Source of the DNA: Hyphomicrobiaceae bacterium
GTDB taxonomy: Bacteria; Pseudomonadota; Alphaproteobacteria; Rhizobiales; Hyphomicrobiaceae
Assembly (NCBI GenBank): GCA_020442165.1
Contig: JAGRKV010000017.1
Span: 243,026-307,025 of the forward strand
Direction of reading: 5' to 3'
DNA length: 64,000 nucleotides
The position numbers were made by a program, and so were the translations under genes. A model generated the notes under the pieces. The model was not told the DNA's origin. It saw only the letters and a list, made by a program, of their open reading frames with translations, and searched no databases. The number at the start of each line of letters is the position of its first letter. Position 1 is the stretch's first letter. Shown here piece after piece: positions 51,954-61,354 of this stretch.

Positions 51954-52910
51954 TCACGGCAGGTAGCCCTTGTCGAGATCAAGCGATTGGCGGGCGAGCG
52001 TTTTGCCTTGGCGATCGAGCCGTGTCACCGTCCAGGCAAGATGCGTCCCCTCGGCTTCGGACGACCTGGAACGCAAGCTTGCCTGCAATACCTCGCCTGG
52101 CTGCACCTGCATGGGCTCCAGCATCGGGAAATAGAGCTGCTCCCAATGGGTCGTCGGAGAACCGGGCGCGGTCGAGAGCGTGATGCCCGGCACCAGTTCC
52201 GCCTCCCACCAAACCGCCAGGCCGAAAACCTGGTGCACGCCGTCCATAGTCCACCGCACCTCGCCCTTGCGGGCCGATTTGTTGTTGCGCGCCGAATTGA
52301 AATCGACCTCGTCCCACCGCACGGCACTCTGCCCTGCATCGAGCAGATCTTTGGGCGAGATCGCACGGACGTAGATGTTGTTGAGGCTCATGGTGCGCGC
52401 AAAGCCCAGGTCGAGCGCAATACCCAGATCCGCACCGACACCATCCCAGGCGCGCATTTCCTCGTCGAACTTGCTGGAGACGACGGGCGCCACGAATTGA
52501 CGGACCTTGCCAGGGATGATCGTGCCGCCAGACTTGAGATGCCGCTGGCGCGCATCGCCCAGCGTATCGATCATGTTCTCTTCAAATGCGTAGTTGCCCA
52601 GCGTCTCGGAAATCACGACGTCAACGCGCGGAGGATCAACCATCTCAAGGGAACTGCACGGCATGAGATGACAGTTGCGGACGCGATTCTGTTTCAGGAT
52701 CTCGCTGGCGACGCCCGCCACTTCCGCCATCTCGTAAAGGTACACTTCCTTGGCGCCGAGGCGGGCTGCCATCATGCCAATGAGACCCGTGCCTGCACCG
52801 ATATCCGCCACTACCGTCTCGCCCTTGCGGATGACCTTGCGCAAGGCTTCAAACAGCGCGCGGTTGCGCACGCGGTCGGCAATCAGGGTGCGGTGATATT
52901 CGATGCGCAT
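51954..52910 (-). CDS. PRMT-like SAM-dependent methyltransferase
   Basis: The 318-residue protein shows the architecture of protein arginine methyltransferases. N-terminal YHRTLIADRVRNRALFEALR; SAM motif I VVADIGAGTGLIGMMAARLG (~33-52); an acidic end of strand 2 in YLYE (E60); a double-E loop VISETLGNYAFEENM with Glu102 and Glu111, 9 residues apart; and THW at 254-256 in TTHWEQLYF, before a beta-barrel C-terminal domain. These four features together are specific to PRMTs. The substrate in bacteria is unknown. It may well be called an L11 methyltransferase by automatic tools. It follows trmH by 13 bp. Confidence 0.85.
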   Translation of the reverse strand: MRIEYHRTLIADRVRNRALFEALRKVIRKGETVVADIGAGTGLIGMMAARLGAKEVYLYEMAEVAGVASEILKQNRVRNCHLMPCSSLEMVDPPRVDVVISETLGNYAFEENMIDTLGDARQRHLKSGGTIIPGKVRQFVAPVVSSKFDEEMRAWDGVGADLGIALDLGFARTMSLNNIYVRAISPKDLLDAGQSAVRWDEVDFNSARNNKSARKGEVRWTMDGVHQVFGLAVWWEAELVPGITLSTAPGSPTTHWEQLYFPMLEPMQVQPGEVLQASLRSRSSEAEGTHLAWTVTRLDRQGKTLARQSLDLDKGYLP

Positions 52911-52923
52911 GTGAATATCCCGA

Positions 52924-53754
52924 TCAGTCTGTGAGCTTCAGGTGCCTGGCGCGCATCTGATAGAGCACCAGCGCCGTCGCCACGGCCAGATTGAGGCTGT
53001 CGAGGCGGCCTGCCATCGGGATCTTGACGCGGCGGGTCGCGACCGCGCTCAGCGCGTCGCCTAGTCCCGGTCCTTCGCTGCCCATCATCAGCAACGCGGG
53101 ACCTCGATAGTCTGCGCTACGGAAATCCTCCCGCGCGGACAGATGCGTTGCAACAACATCTCCCGGCCACTGCTGCCGCCAGTCGAGAAAGGGGCCGCGC
53201 TCGGCGCGCGCTATCGGCACCGCGAAGATCGAGCCCATGGTGGCGCGCACGCATTCGCGGCTCCAGGGATCACAGCACTGTCCGACGAGGATCACCCCCT
53301 TGGCGCCAACCGCATCGACGGTTCGAATGATGGTGCCAAGGTTGCCTGGGTCGCGCACTTCCTCCAGCACCACCCATACGTCGTCTGCGTCTTGCGTGCG
53401 TGGATCGGGCAGTGGCGCAAGGCGTTGCTTGAAGACGGCAAGCAGCGACTGCGGGTTCTCCTTGGAAGCAAGCTTTGCGAGTACGGCTTCCGACACCGCC
53501 ATGACGTCGCCACCCGTTGCCACGACCCAGGCTGACAGGTCTTTCGCGACACCATCACCCAGTGCATCCGACCGCGCGACCAGCGTCTCGGGCTGCCAGC
53601 CGTGCTCACGCGCCGTCATGATGATTGATGCACCCTCGGCGACGAACAATCCCGTCGCCTTCCGCTCCTTGCGCATGTCAAGCGCGCGGATCGACTTCAC
53701 CCGGTCGTTCTGCAGGCTGGTGACAACGAGGGGCGCGTTGGCGGGTCCGCTCAT
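52924..53754 (-). CDS. TrmH/SpoU-family RNA methyltransferase
   Basis: A 276-residue 2'-O-ribose methyltransferase of the SPOUT class. The N-terminal substrate-binding domain (KSIRALDMRKERKATGLFVA) is followed by the knotted domain: VLEEVRDPGNLGTIIRTVDA, RATMGSIFAVPIARAERGP, LLMMGSEGPGLGD and KIPMAGRLDSLNLAVATALV. All three SPOUT motifs are intact (Asn, Glu-Gly-x-Gly, Ser-Leu-Asn). Target position unknown. ATGA overlap with the upstream gene. Confidence 0.92.
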   Translation of the reverse strand: MSGPANAPLVVTSLQNDRVKSIRALDMRKERKATGLFVAEGASIIMTAREHGWQPETLVARSDALGDGVAKDLSAWVVATGGDVMAVSEAVLAKLASKENPQSLLAVFKQRLAPLPDPRTQDADDVWVVLEEVRDPGNLGTIIRTVDAVGAKGVILVGQCCDPWSRECVRATMGSIFAVPIARAERGPFLDWRQQWPGDVVATHLSAREDFRSADYRGPALLMMGSEGPGLGDALSAVATRRVKIPMAGRLDSLNLAVATALVLYQMRARHLKLTD

Positions 53755-54671
53755 GATGATGCCCAGCGTGTGAATAGAGAGGTCGGTACGGCGTGGCGTC
53801 CGCCCTGTTCCGTGATGACGAGTTCGCCAACATCAAAGCTGCCCCGGCGGTCTTTCAAAACGTCGGCAACAAGCTGGCCAAAGGCGAGCGTGGAGGCGCG
53901 GATCGCATAGACGGTGAGGACCATCGCCGCGTGGCGGGTGTCGAGAAGCCGGGCACAATCCTCCAGCAGAGGCTTCAGGCCAGCGAAGAGATCCCAAGTC
54001 TCGCCGGCCGGACCGCGGCCGAACTTGGGAGGGTCGACGAGAATGATGTCGTAGGTCTTGCCGCGACGAACCTCGCGGGCGGTGAATTTTGCCGCATCAT
54101 CGACGATCCAGCGGACCGGCGCGCTTTCGAGCTTGGACGCTGCCTGGTTCTCGCGCGCCCATGCCACCGCCTTCTTGGAAGCATCGACGTGCGTGACCTC
54201 CGCTCCCGCCTTGGCCGCGAGTAGTGATGCGGCGCCGGTGTAGCCAAAGAGATTGAGCACGCGCGGGCGCTGATCGGGGTGGCTCGCGCGCATCGCCGCA
54301 ATTTTTTCCAGCATCCATTGCCAGTGCGGCATCTGCTCGGGGAAGAGGCCGACATGCCAGAGCCCCTGCAGGCGCAGCTGCATGGTGACGCCGCCAATAT
54401 CGACGGGCCAGCTCTCGGCGACCTTCCTGTCGATGCGCCAGCGCCCCTTTTCCTCTTCGTCGCCTGACGCGGAGAACACGGCGTGCGCCTTGTCCCAGGC
54501 CGCGCGCGGGAGGCCCGGTTGCCAAAGTGCCTGCGCCTCGGGCCGGTCGAGCACGACGTCACCGAAGCGCTCAAGCTTGCGGCCATCGCCGCTGTCGAGC
54601 AGCGCGTAACCGGCAAAGCCCGGGGTTTCAATCAGCGAAATTCGGCGCGGCACTTGAGGTCTGTCCGGCAC
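53751..54671 (-). CDS. RlmI/RlmK-like 23S rRNA SAM methyltransferase
   Basis: A 306-residue class I methyltransferase. I start at a GTG at 54671 (PDRPQVPRRISLIETPGFAG) behind GGGGCCGGA; a GTG at 54725 also is open. Visible motifs: LFPEQMPHWQWM, motif I VLNLFGYTGAASLLAAKAGA, EVTHVDASKKAVAWARENQA, and motif IV DIILVDPPKFGRGP. A PUA domain such as that of RlmI is absent. It probably methylates 23S rRNA cytosine. It ends in an ATGA overlap with the trmH gene. Confidence 0.88.
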   Translation of the reverse strand: MPDRPQVPRRISLIETPGFAGYALLDSGDGRKLERFGDVVLDRPEAQALWQPGLPRAAWDKAHAVFSASGDEEEKGRWRIDRKVAESWPVDIGGVTMQLRLQGLWHVGLFPEQMPHWQWMLEKIAAMRASHPDQRPRVLNLFGYTGAASLLAAKAGAEVTHVDASKKAVAWARENQAASKLESAPVRWIVDDAAKFTAREVRRGKTYDIILVDPPKFGRGPAGETWDLFAGLKPLLEDCARLLDTRHAAMVLTVYAIRASTLAFGQLVADVLKDRRGSFDVGELVITEQGGRHAVPTSLFTRWASS

Positions 54672-54725
54672 GATAATTCCGGCCCCTGTTTGACAATTCG
54701 CAGTCCCTGGAACCAACCCAGGCAC

Positions 54726-55857
54726 CTACGCAATATCTTCCACTTCGGCAGGACCGCCGCCCTTGATGCGATGGGCGAGCGAGGCTTCGAGAAAGGCATC
54801 GATTTCGCCGTCGAGCACGGCGTCGGGATTGGTCGAGGTCTCACCCGTGCGCAGGTCCTTCACCATCTGATAGGGCTGCAGCACGTAGGAGCGGATCTGA
54901 TGCCCCCAACCGATCTCGGTCTTGGAGGCGGCTTCCGCGTTGGCCTTTTCCTCGCGCGCCTTCAGCTCGCGCTCATAGAGACGCGACTTCAGCATGGCCC
55001 AGGCAATGGCGCGGTTCTTGATCTGGCTGCGTTCCTGCTGCGAGGCGACAACGATGCCCGTCGGCATATGGGTAATGCGGACAGCGGAGTCGGTCGTGTT
55101 GACGTGCTGGCCACCGGCGCCCGACGAACGGTAGGTATCGATGCGGCAGTCGCTCTCGTTGATCTGGATGTCGATCTCCTCATCGATAACGGGGAACACC
55201 CAGACGGATGCAAACGAGGTGTGGCGGCGGGCATTGGAATCGTAGGGCGAGATGCGCACCAGACGATGTACGCCCGACTCCGTCTTGAGCCAGCCATAGG
55301 CATTCTCGCCCTTGATCTCGAGCGTTGCCGACTTCAGGCCTGCTTCTTCACCCGCGCTCACCTCGATCATGGTGACCTTGAAGCCACGCTGCTCGGCCCA
55401 GCGCGCGTACATGCGCGTCAGCATCTCGGCCCACTCCTGGCTCTCGGTGCCGCCTGCGCCGGCGTGAACCTCCACGTAGGTGTCGTTGCCGTCGGCTTCG
55501 CCGGACAACAGTGCCTCGACGGACCGGCGTTGTGCGTCCTCGCTAAGCTTCTTGAGAGAGCTTTCACCTTCCGCGACACTTGCGTCGTCGTCCTCCGCCT
55601 CGCCCAACTCGATCAGCGTCACGGCGTCGTCGAGTTCCTGCTGCAAGGCGCTCACGGTCTTGACCGCCTGCTCCAGCTGCTGGCGCTGGCGCATGACCTT
55701 CTGCGCCGATTGCGGGTTATTCCAAAGCGCCGGGTCCTCGGCGCGCCGGTTCAGCTCCGCGAGGCGGGCTTCAGCCGTATCCCAGTCAAAGATGCCTCCT
55801 CAGGAGGACCAGGGCCTCCTCGATCGATTCTACGTGTTTTTCTGCTTCGGCGCGCAT
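54726..55857 (-). CDS. prfB: Peptide chain release factor 2 (prfB), programmed +1 frameshift
   Basis: RF2 recognises UGA and UAA and releases the peptide. The gene is in two frames: 23 codons from ATG 55857 (MRAEAEKHVESIEEALVLLR, then RHL) end at CTT-TGA (TGA at 55786-55788); a +1 shift continues DWDTAEARLAELNRR into the main frame to 54726. The SD-like AGGAGG lies 4 bp before CTT. The main frame has the recognition motif RISPYDSNARRHTSF (SPY in place of SPF) and GGQ in SSGAGGQHVNTTDS. An ORF caller sees only the second frame from an internal Met. Confidence 0.96.
55785..55801 (-). promoter_or_regulatory. RF2 programmed frameshift site
   Basis: On the minus strand the sequence reads AGGAGGCATCTTTGAC: an internal Shine-Dalgarno-like AGGAGG, three bases, CTT, the UGA stop and a following C. 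UGA-C is a weak termination context. When RF2 is scarce the ribosome shifts +1 at CTT-T; when RF2 is plentiful it stops. This is the classic RF2 autoregulation. Confidence 0.95.
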
Positions 55858-56016
55858 TGCTGGCTCCTCATTCTCCGGCGCTCATGACGGGGATGGCGCA
55901 CATATAGTTGTCCTGGGGGAGCGTGTAAACGAGGCCGATAGCGGTCGGGCGAACCATCGCCAAACGCCGGCCTCGCCAATGAAGTAGTGGGGTCGTCCGG
56001 GTCTTGCCGGTGTGGG

Positions 56017-58566
56017 CTACCAGAGGCCGCCGCGACCGCTGTTCAGCCCCTGCTCCTCACGCTGGCCGTCGCGCGCCGCTGGCGAATAGGCATCGCCGCC
56101 CGCGCTGGCATCGGTCGAGGGATCGGTGAAGCCGATCACCGAATAGGCGTCATCCGGCTCCTCGCCGGGCTTGAATGCCTCGATGATCGTGTCCTTGGCG
56201 TCGCCCTGTGCCCGCAGGCCTGTCTTCAAGCTGACGCGGATGAGTTTGATGCCCGGCGGCACGCGGAACGGCACGGGAGGCTTGTCGCCCAGGGCCATCT
56301 GCATGAATTCGCCAAATGCCGGAGCGGCCACCGAACCGCCGGTCTGGCCCTTACCCATAGCGCGGGGAATGTCGTAGCCGATGAAGACGCCGACGACGAG
56401 ATCGGGGGTGAAGCCGATGAACCAGGCATCCTTTTCGTCGTTGGTGGTGCCTGTCTTGCCGGCCAGCGGCATGCCCAGTTTCTGCAGCGACGTCGCCGTG
56501 CCGCGCTGGATCACGCCCTCCATAATTGACGTGATCTGGTAGGCGGTGTGCGGGTCGATGATCTGCTTGCGATCATCGGCGACGACGGGTTCTGTCTGAT
56601 GCTGCCAACTCTCGGCCTTGCACGTATCGCAGTTGCGATCATCGTGGCGCCAGACCGTGCGCCCCCAGCGATCCTGGATGCGATCGATGAAGGTTGCCTG
56701 CACCTGGCGGCCACCGTTGGCAATCATCGAATAGGCGTTGACCATGCGGAGCAACGTCGTCTCGCCGGCGCCCAGGGACATCGCCAGAACGGGCAGCAGA
56801 TCGTCATAAACACCAAAGCGGCGCGCATACTCTGTGATGAGCGGCATGCCCATGTCCTGGGCCAATCGCACGGTCATCTGGTTGCGCGATTTCTCGATGC
56901 CGACCCGCAGCGTTGTGGGACCGTAGGATTTCTCCTTGTTGTAATTCTCCGGCTTCCAGATTTCCTTGCCCGGACCCTGCTCAATCTCGATGGGCGCGTC
57001 CAGAATGATGCTGGTCGGCTTGTAGCCGTTGTCGAGGGCTGCTGCGTAGACTAGCGGCTTGAACGATGAGCCGGGTTGGCGCCGTGCCTGGACGGCGCGA
57101 TCGAACTGACTCATGTCGAAGGAAAAACCGCCTGCGACGGCGAGCACGCGGCCGGTATGCGGGTCCATCGCGACGAGACCGCCAGATACCTCGGGGATCT
57201 GCATGAGCGACCAGACGCCGGCCGGTTTTTCCGGATCCTTGGGCGCCACATATATGACGTCGCCCAGCGCCAGCACATCGGCCGCGGTCTTCGGTGTGGC
57301 GCCACCGCCAACCTTCTTGGCCCACTTCATTTCGTCGAACGCGATCTCGACGGCTTCGCGCTTGTCGATCAATTCGCCATCCTGGCGACGTGCTGGTTTC
57401 AGGCCGACGATGGCCTTGGTCTTTTGCACATCGAGGACGACGCCAAGTCGCCACGGATCGATGTCATCGGGCGATTCTATCTCGGCCAGTCCCTTGCCCC
57501 AGTCGCCGGCGATGTCGATTTTCTTGACCGGGCCGCGCCAGCCTTTGCCACGGTCGAATTCGACGAGGCCGTTCGCCAGCGCCTTGCGCGCCTTGCCCTG
57601 GAGATCGGGATCAAGCGTTGTGCGCACCGAAAGTCCACCACCGTAGAGCTTGTCCTCGCCATACTTTGCGAGCAGCGAACGGCGGACCTCTTCGGCAAAA
57701 AATTCAGCTGCGAAGATGTGTGCGCCGAACGGCCGGAGATTGACGGTGAGCGGCTTCTTCTTCGCTTCCTTCGCGGCTTCCAGCGTGATGTATCCGTTCT
57801 CCCACATCTGGTCGATGATCCAGTTGCGGCGTTCGGTGGCGCGCTTTTTGTGCCTGAAGGGGTGGTAGTTATTCGGAGCCTTGGGCAAAGCCGCGAGGTA
57901 GGCCACCTCTTCGACGGTCAGGTCCTTCAACTCCTTGTTGAAGTAGTTGAGGCTTGCCGCGGCGACCCCGTAGGAACCCAACCCCAGATAGATCTCGTTC
58001 AGATAAAGTTCGAGAATCTTGTCCTTTGTGTAAGCGCGCTCGATGCGCACAGCGAGGATTGCTTCCTTGATCTTGCGATCAAAGGTGCGGTCGCTGGTCA
58101 GAAGGAAGTTCTTGGCGACCTGCTGCGTAATCGTGGATGCGCCCTGGATGGAGCCGTGACCTGTCAGCTTGCGCTCGGCATACTTGACCACGGCACGCGC
58201 AACGCCTGTGACGTCGATACCACCGTGCTCGTAGAAGCGCCGGTCCTCAGCTGAGAGGAATGCCGCGATCATCAGTTTCGGAATGGTGTTGATGGGTACG
58301 AAGATACGGCGCTCACGCGCGTACTCGGCAATGAGCGAGCCATCGTGGGCGTGAATGCGCGTCATCACCGGAGGCTCGTACTTGGCGAGGCTCTCGTAGT
58401 CCGGCAGGTCGCCCGACGCCCGATAGATCATGTAGCCCGCTGCCGCGGACGCAATCACGAACAGAAGCACGCCAGTGGCAAAGCTCCATCCGAGAAAGCT
58501 CAGAAGCAGGCTCTTGCGACGCCGTTTAGGACGCGGCGACGGTGGTGGCAGCGTTGGGGCTCGCAT
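56017..58566 (-). CDS. mrcA: Penicillin-binding protein 1A (bifunctional)
   Basis: An 849-residue class A PBP, making glycan chains and cross-links at the inner membrane. Basic N-terminus PKRRRKSLLLSFLGWSFATG leads to one transmembrane segment. GT51 motifs: SAEDRRFYEHGGIDVTGVAR, GASTITQQVAKNFLLTSDRT, IERAYTKDKILELYLNEIYL. The transpeptidase has SSFK in RRQPGSSFKPLVYAAALDNG, the SRN triad (GIEKSRNQMTVRLAQDM) and KTGTTNDEKDAWFIG. An OB-like domain is found in between, as in PBP1A. The gene lies between amiC and prfB. Confidence 0.94.
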   Translation of the reverse strand: MRAPTLPPPSPRPKRRRKSLLLSFLGWSFATGVLLFVIASAAAGYMIYRASGDLPDYESLAKYEPPVMTRIHAHDGSLIAEYARERRIFVPINTIPKLMIAAFLSAEDRRFYEHGGIDVTGVARAVVKYAERKLTGHGSIQGASTITQQVAKNFLLTSDRTFDRKIKEAILAVRIERAYTKDKILELYLNEIYLGLGSYGVAAASLNYFNKELKDLTVEEVAYLAALPKAPNNYHPFRHKKRATERRNWIIDQMWENGYITLEAAKEAKKKPLTVNLRPFGAHIFAAEFFAEEVRRSLLAKYGEDKLYGGGLSVRTTLDPDLQGKARKALANGLVEFDRGKGWRGPVKKIDIAGDWGKGLAEIESPDDIDPWRLGVVLDVQKTKAIVGLKPARRQDGELIDKREAVEIAFDEMKWAKKVGGGATPKTAADVLALGDVIYVAPKDPEKPAGVWSLMQIPEVSGGLVAMDPHTGRVLAVAGGFSFDMSQFDRAVQARRQPGSSFKPLVYAAALDNGYKPTSIILDAPIEIEQGPGKEIWKPENYNKEKSYGPTTLRVGIEKSRNQMTVRLAQDMGMPLITEYARRFGVYDDLLPVLAMSLGAGETTLLRMVNAYSMIANGGRQVQATFIDRIQDRWGRTVWRHDDRNCDTCKAESWQHQTEPVVADDRKQIIDPHTAYQITSIMEGVIQRGTATSLQKLGMPLAGKTGTTNDEKDAWFIGFTPDLVVGVFIGYDIPRAMGKGQTGGSVAAPAFGEFMQMALGDKPPVPFRVPPGIKLIRVSLKTGLRAQGDAKDTIIEAFKPGEEPDDAYSVIGFTDPSTDASAGGDAYSPAARDGQREEQGLNSGRGGLW

Positions 58567-58854
58567 GGACCTTCATCTTGCTTTGCAAACGCGACCTAGC
58601 TCGGCAAGGCAGCATGCACGAGGCGTAAGACCATGCTGCGATGCACCAATGCGGCCGGCAATTCAAGTGAATCTAACACGGAATGTGGCAGCACGTCGTC
58701 CCGTTTCCCGGCAACGGAGAATTTCCAGGCGGCCATATACCATCATCCACAAGGCACAATATCGCCACAGTCATAGTGCCTGAGGGCAACACTCTCGCAA
58801 TCAGTGGATCAAGTGCCCGCCTCCGGGGCATCGCAGCAGGCCATGAAGTCCACT

Positions 58855-60474
58855 TCACCGCGCCTTTCGCGCTGTCCTTTTGGCGAAGAATGCATTCACC
58901 GCAGATACGATCGCACCAGCCACCTTGCCCTGCCACTCGGACTGCCGCATGAGCTTTGAATCGACGGCATTGCTCATAAAGCCCAGCTCCACCAGCACCG
59001 ATGGCGCATGAGTCTGCTTCAAGACTTTGAAGGCAGCCGAGCGCTGCGGGTCACGGGACAGCGAAATCTCACTTTTCAGCCTGTTCACCAATATGTTGGA
59101 GAAGTCCGTCGAAAAATTCGCTGATTCGCGTTTCATCAGGTCGAACAGGATGCTGCGCACTTCGTCGCTGGCATGGTCGCTCGCAGCACCTTCGAGGCCG
59201 GCAACCAAATCCGACGCATTTTCCTTTTCCGCCATAAGACGGGCCTGCTCGTCGGATGCACGTTCGGACAAGGTATAAACGGTGGCGCCGCGGACCACCG
59301 ACGCATAAGTCTTCGATGCAATGGCGTCGGCATGCAGCGAGATGAACAAGCTGGCGTGCAGCTTATGGGACATTCGAAGTCTCTGATCCAAAGAGACGAA
59401 TACGTCCGACGAACGGGTCATGACCACGCGGTAATGTCCAGTTGCCTCAAGCCGCCGGCGCAGCTTCTTGGCGACGGCAAGAACCACTGATTTTTCCAGA
59501 ATATTGTTCTCGCCCAATGCGCCGGGGTCTATGCCTCCGTGGCCGGGATCAATGAGTATGAGCGGCTTCTCGGCCTCATTTGCCGGCGCTGGAACATCAT
59601 CGTAGATGGCCGAACGGCTCACCGGCGGCGGCGTTCCCGCGCCGGTTCCAGCGCCAAATTCATCAGCAGATATAGCTGCCAACTCGATTTCGAGGTTGGT
59701 GTCGCGCCTGTCGGCAGAGGTCGTCATGCGCGCGCCGTCAATGCGGACCGGGCCTGTCGCATCCAGCACGACACGGGCTTTGCGATCCGCGAACAAGCCA
59801 TACCGGAAGGCGGAGATGAGACCATCGCCCTTTCTCCCGGTTCCATCGGGCAGCGCGAACGCAACGTCGGGCAGGTCGATGATGATCCGGTAGGGATTTG
59901 CCAGCGTGAAGACTTCGGCCCGGACCCCAACGCTCAGGCGCAAGCGAAAAATCGTTCGATCGCCTTTGGCCTCCACCTGGGCCTGGCGGACGATCGAGGC
60001 GGCAACGGCGCCGCCTCCCGCCGATTTTGGGCCGGCGTCCGGCGGCTCGTCCTTGGCTAAATGCCCATTGGCATCCGGGGAAACGCTCTTTTGTTCTCGG
60101 CGCGTTTTCCTGGCCATGGCCTTCGGCTGGCTCTTGGTTGCATGCGCCTCCGCCGACCAGTCTCCCGTCACGGGCGCTGCCGTCTCCGGTGCCGCCATCG
60201 GCGCTGGTTCGGGCGCAGACTCTGCCTCCGGAGAACCACTCGCATTCCCCCTCGCGGGCGGCGGCGGAGGTCCCTTGCTGTCGTTGCTGCGGGTGATGAC
60301 CGTATCGAAAACTGATTTCGAGTCATGCTGTTGCGCTGTCACCCCGGCGGTGCTGGCAAGAAGCGCTACGAGGGTCAGGCAGCAGGAAAGCCACACTTGT
60401 GACAAGACGGATACCCTGGGCTGCGGGGGCCGCCTTCTCGCCGTCGACAGCGCTGACCGCCGACCAGACATCAA
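58855..60474 (-). CDS. amiC: N-acetylmuramoyl-L-alanine amidase (AMIN + Amidase_3)
   Basis: This 539-residue exported protein cleaves the peptide from glycan strands and helps daughter cells separate. Hydrophobic signal (~25-47, ending GVTAQ). A long Pro/Ala-rich low-complexity stretch (~50-155) precedes an AMIN domain (~160-270). The Amidase_3 domain (~300-535) shows ILIDPGHGGIDPGALGENNI with His312, a Glu327 ligand, SLFISLHADAIASK and VLVELGFMSNAVDS. Met2 or a later Met may be the start. Divergent from rne, upstream of the PBP1A gene. Confidence 0.9.
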   Translation of the reverse strand: MMSGRRSALSTARRRPPQPRVSVLSQVWLSCCLTLVALLASTAGVTAQQHDSKSVFDTVITRSNDSKGPPPPPARGNASGSPEAESAPEPAPMAAPETAAPVTGDWSAEAHATKSQPKAMARKTRREQKSVSPDANGHLAKDEPPDAGPKSAGGGAVAASIVRQAQVEAKGDRTIFRLRLSVGVRAEVFTLANPYRIIIDLPDVAFALPDGTGRKGDGLISAFRYGLFADRKARVVLDATGPVRIDGARMTTSADRRDTNLEIELAAISADEFGAGTGAGTPPPVSRSAIYDDVPAPANEAEKPLILIDPGHGGIDPGALGENNILEKSVVLAVAKKLRRRLEATGHYRVVMTRSSDVFVSLDQRLRMSHKLHASLFISLHADAIASKTYASVVRGATVYTLSERASDEQARLMAEKENASDLVAGLEGAASDHASDEVRSILFDLMKRESANFSTDFSNILVNRLKSEISLSRDPQRSAAFKVLKQTHAPSVLVELGFMSNAVDSKLMRQSEWQGKVAGAIVSAVNAFFAKRTARKAR

Positions 60475-61312
60475 AACTCCGCCATCGCGGTTGGCGCCAC
60501 CGTGAATGTCCCATAAGCAGATGAAAATTTACATATTTTTGTCAAATAGATCGGCATTATAGCTCAGCTGACACGGCTTGGATTTATTCAAGTGATCGCA
60601 CGAGTCGCTTATATCACTCTTGCTATCGAATGGGGGAACCCGTACAAGTTTGTGTCGCTCTGTGGCGACTGTGACCGCCCTGGCCCAATGCTGCCCTGGG
60701 CATTTTTCGAGAGGCCTTCGCTGGCCTGAATGGACTTGGCGGTCGGGCTGGCCCATGGCGGGCTCAGGACGTGGCCAAATTCTCTCGAGATGCTCCAAGC
60801 CGCGCTGCATGTGCTGCCATTGCTGGTCCTGTGTGTTGCAGAGCCTTGCGTAGAGACAAGTCTGGCAGCAGCCATCCCCGCAACAACGAGCGTTCGCTCT
60901 TAGCCGAATATCCGGCACATATCGGGAAACTTGGCAGCTGCGGGTCCTGGTCTACGCGCCGGGAGCACTATGCAGGCCAACGGCCAGCCCCGATTTGCGT
61001 GATGAAAATCGCGCCGGAGCAGAACCCGCAGGCCACATTGAAGACTATTCGCCGGACGGCACTGGGCTGATCCGGCGGCTGCCCCACTCAGAAAAACGAG
61101 CAGGGGTGCGTTCGAAAGACAGGTTACATGCCCAACACTCGCATGTCCCGCCAAACAAGACCGGTTGCCCGACAGGCATTCCGGGCCCAGGCGCCGCAAT
61201 GGCTTCGGGCTGGCGAGGCGTGCGCCAACGCTTGCGATTTCAACCCAATTCCAACCCTTCTGACACAATCGCGCGGCCGCGTCGCACGCCAGAACCCTGG
61301 CCCTGACGCCCG
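60475..61312. other. Long gene-free region between amiC and rne
   Basis: About 840 bp with no recognisable gene; open frames on both strands here have Cys/Arg/Pro-rich shadow composition. The part next to amiC has AT-rich DNA (60525-60565) with TATAAT (complement of 60553-60558) and TTGACA (complement of 60540-60545), possible amiC promoter elements. The part next to rne probably is its long 5' leader. Confidence 0.5.
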
Positions 61313-61344
61313 GTGCCCAAGCTGGGCACGCCTCCGCGCGGAGG
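61313..61344 (+). promoter_or_regulatory. Leader hairpins of rne that bury the ribosome-binding site
   Basis: Two hairpins stand in tandem. First: GTGCCCA-AGC-TGGGCAC (61313-61329). Second, 1 bp later: CCTCC-GCGC-GGAGG (61331-61344), whose right arm GGAGG is the Shine-Dalgarno sequence of rne, 10 bp before its ATG. Opening or cutting these hairpins would control translation of RNase E. This fits autoregulation through the leader, as is known for the E. coli gene, but is inferred. Confidence 0.65.
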
Positions 61345-61354
61345 ACTTAGCAAA

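Noticed and set aside
60771..61070. Cys-rich ORF upstream of rne
   Set aside because: No ribosome-binding site, no signal peptide or domain; it lies in the likely leader of rne and an equal number of open frames exists on the other strand.
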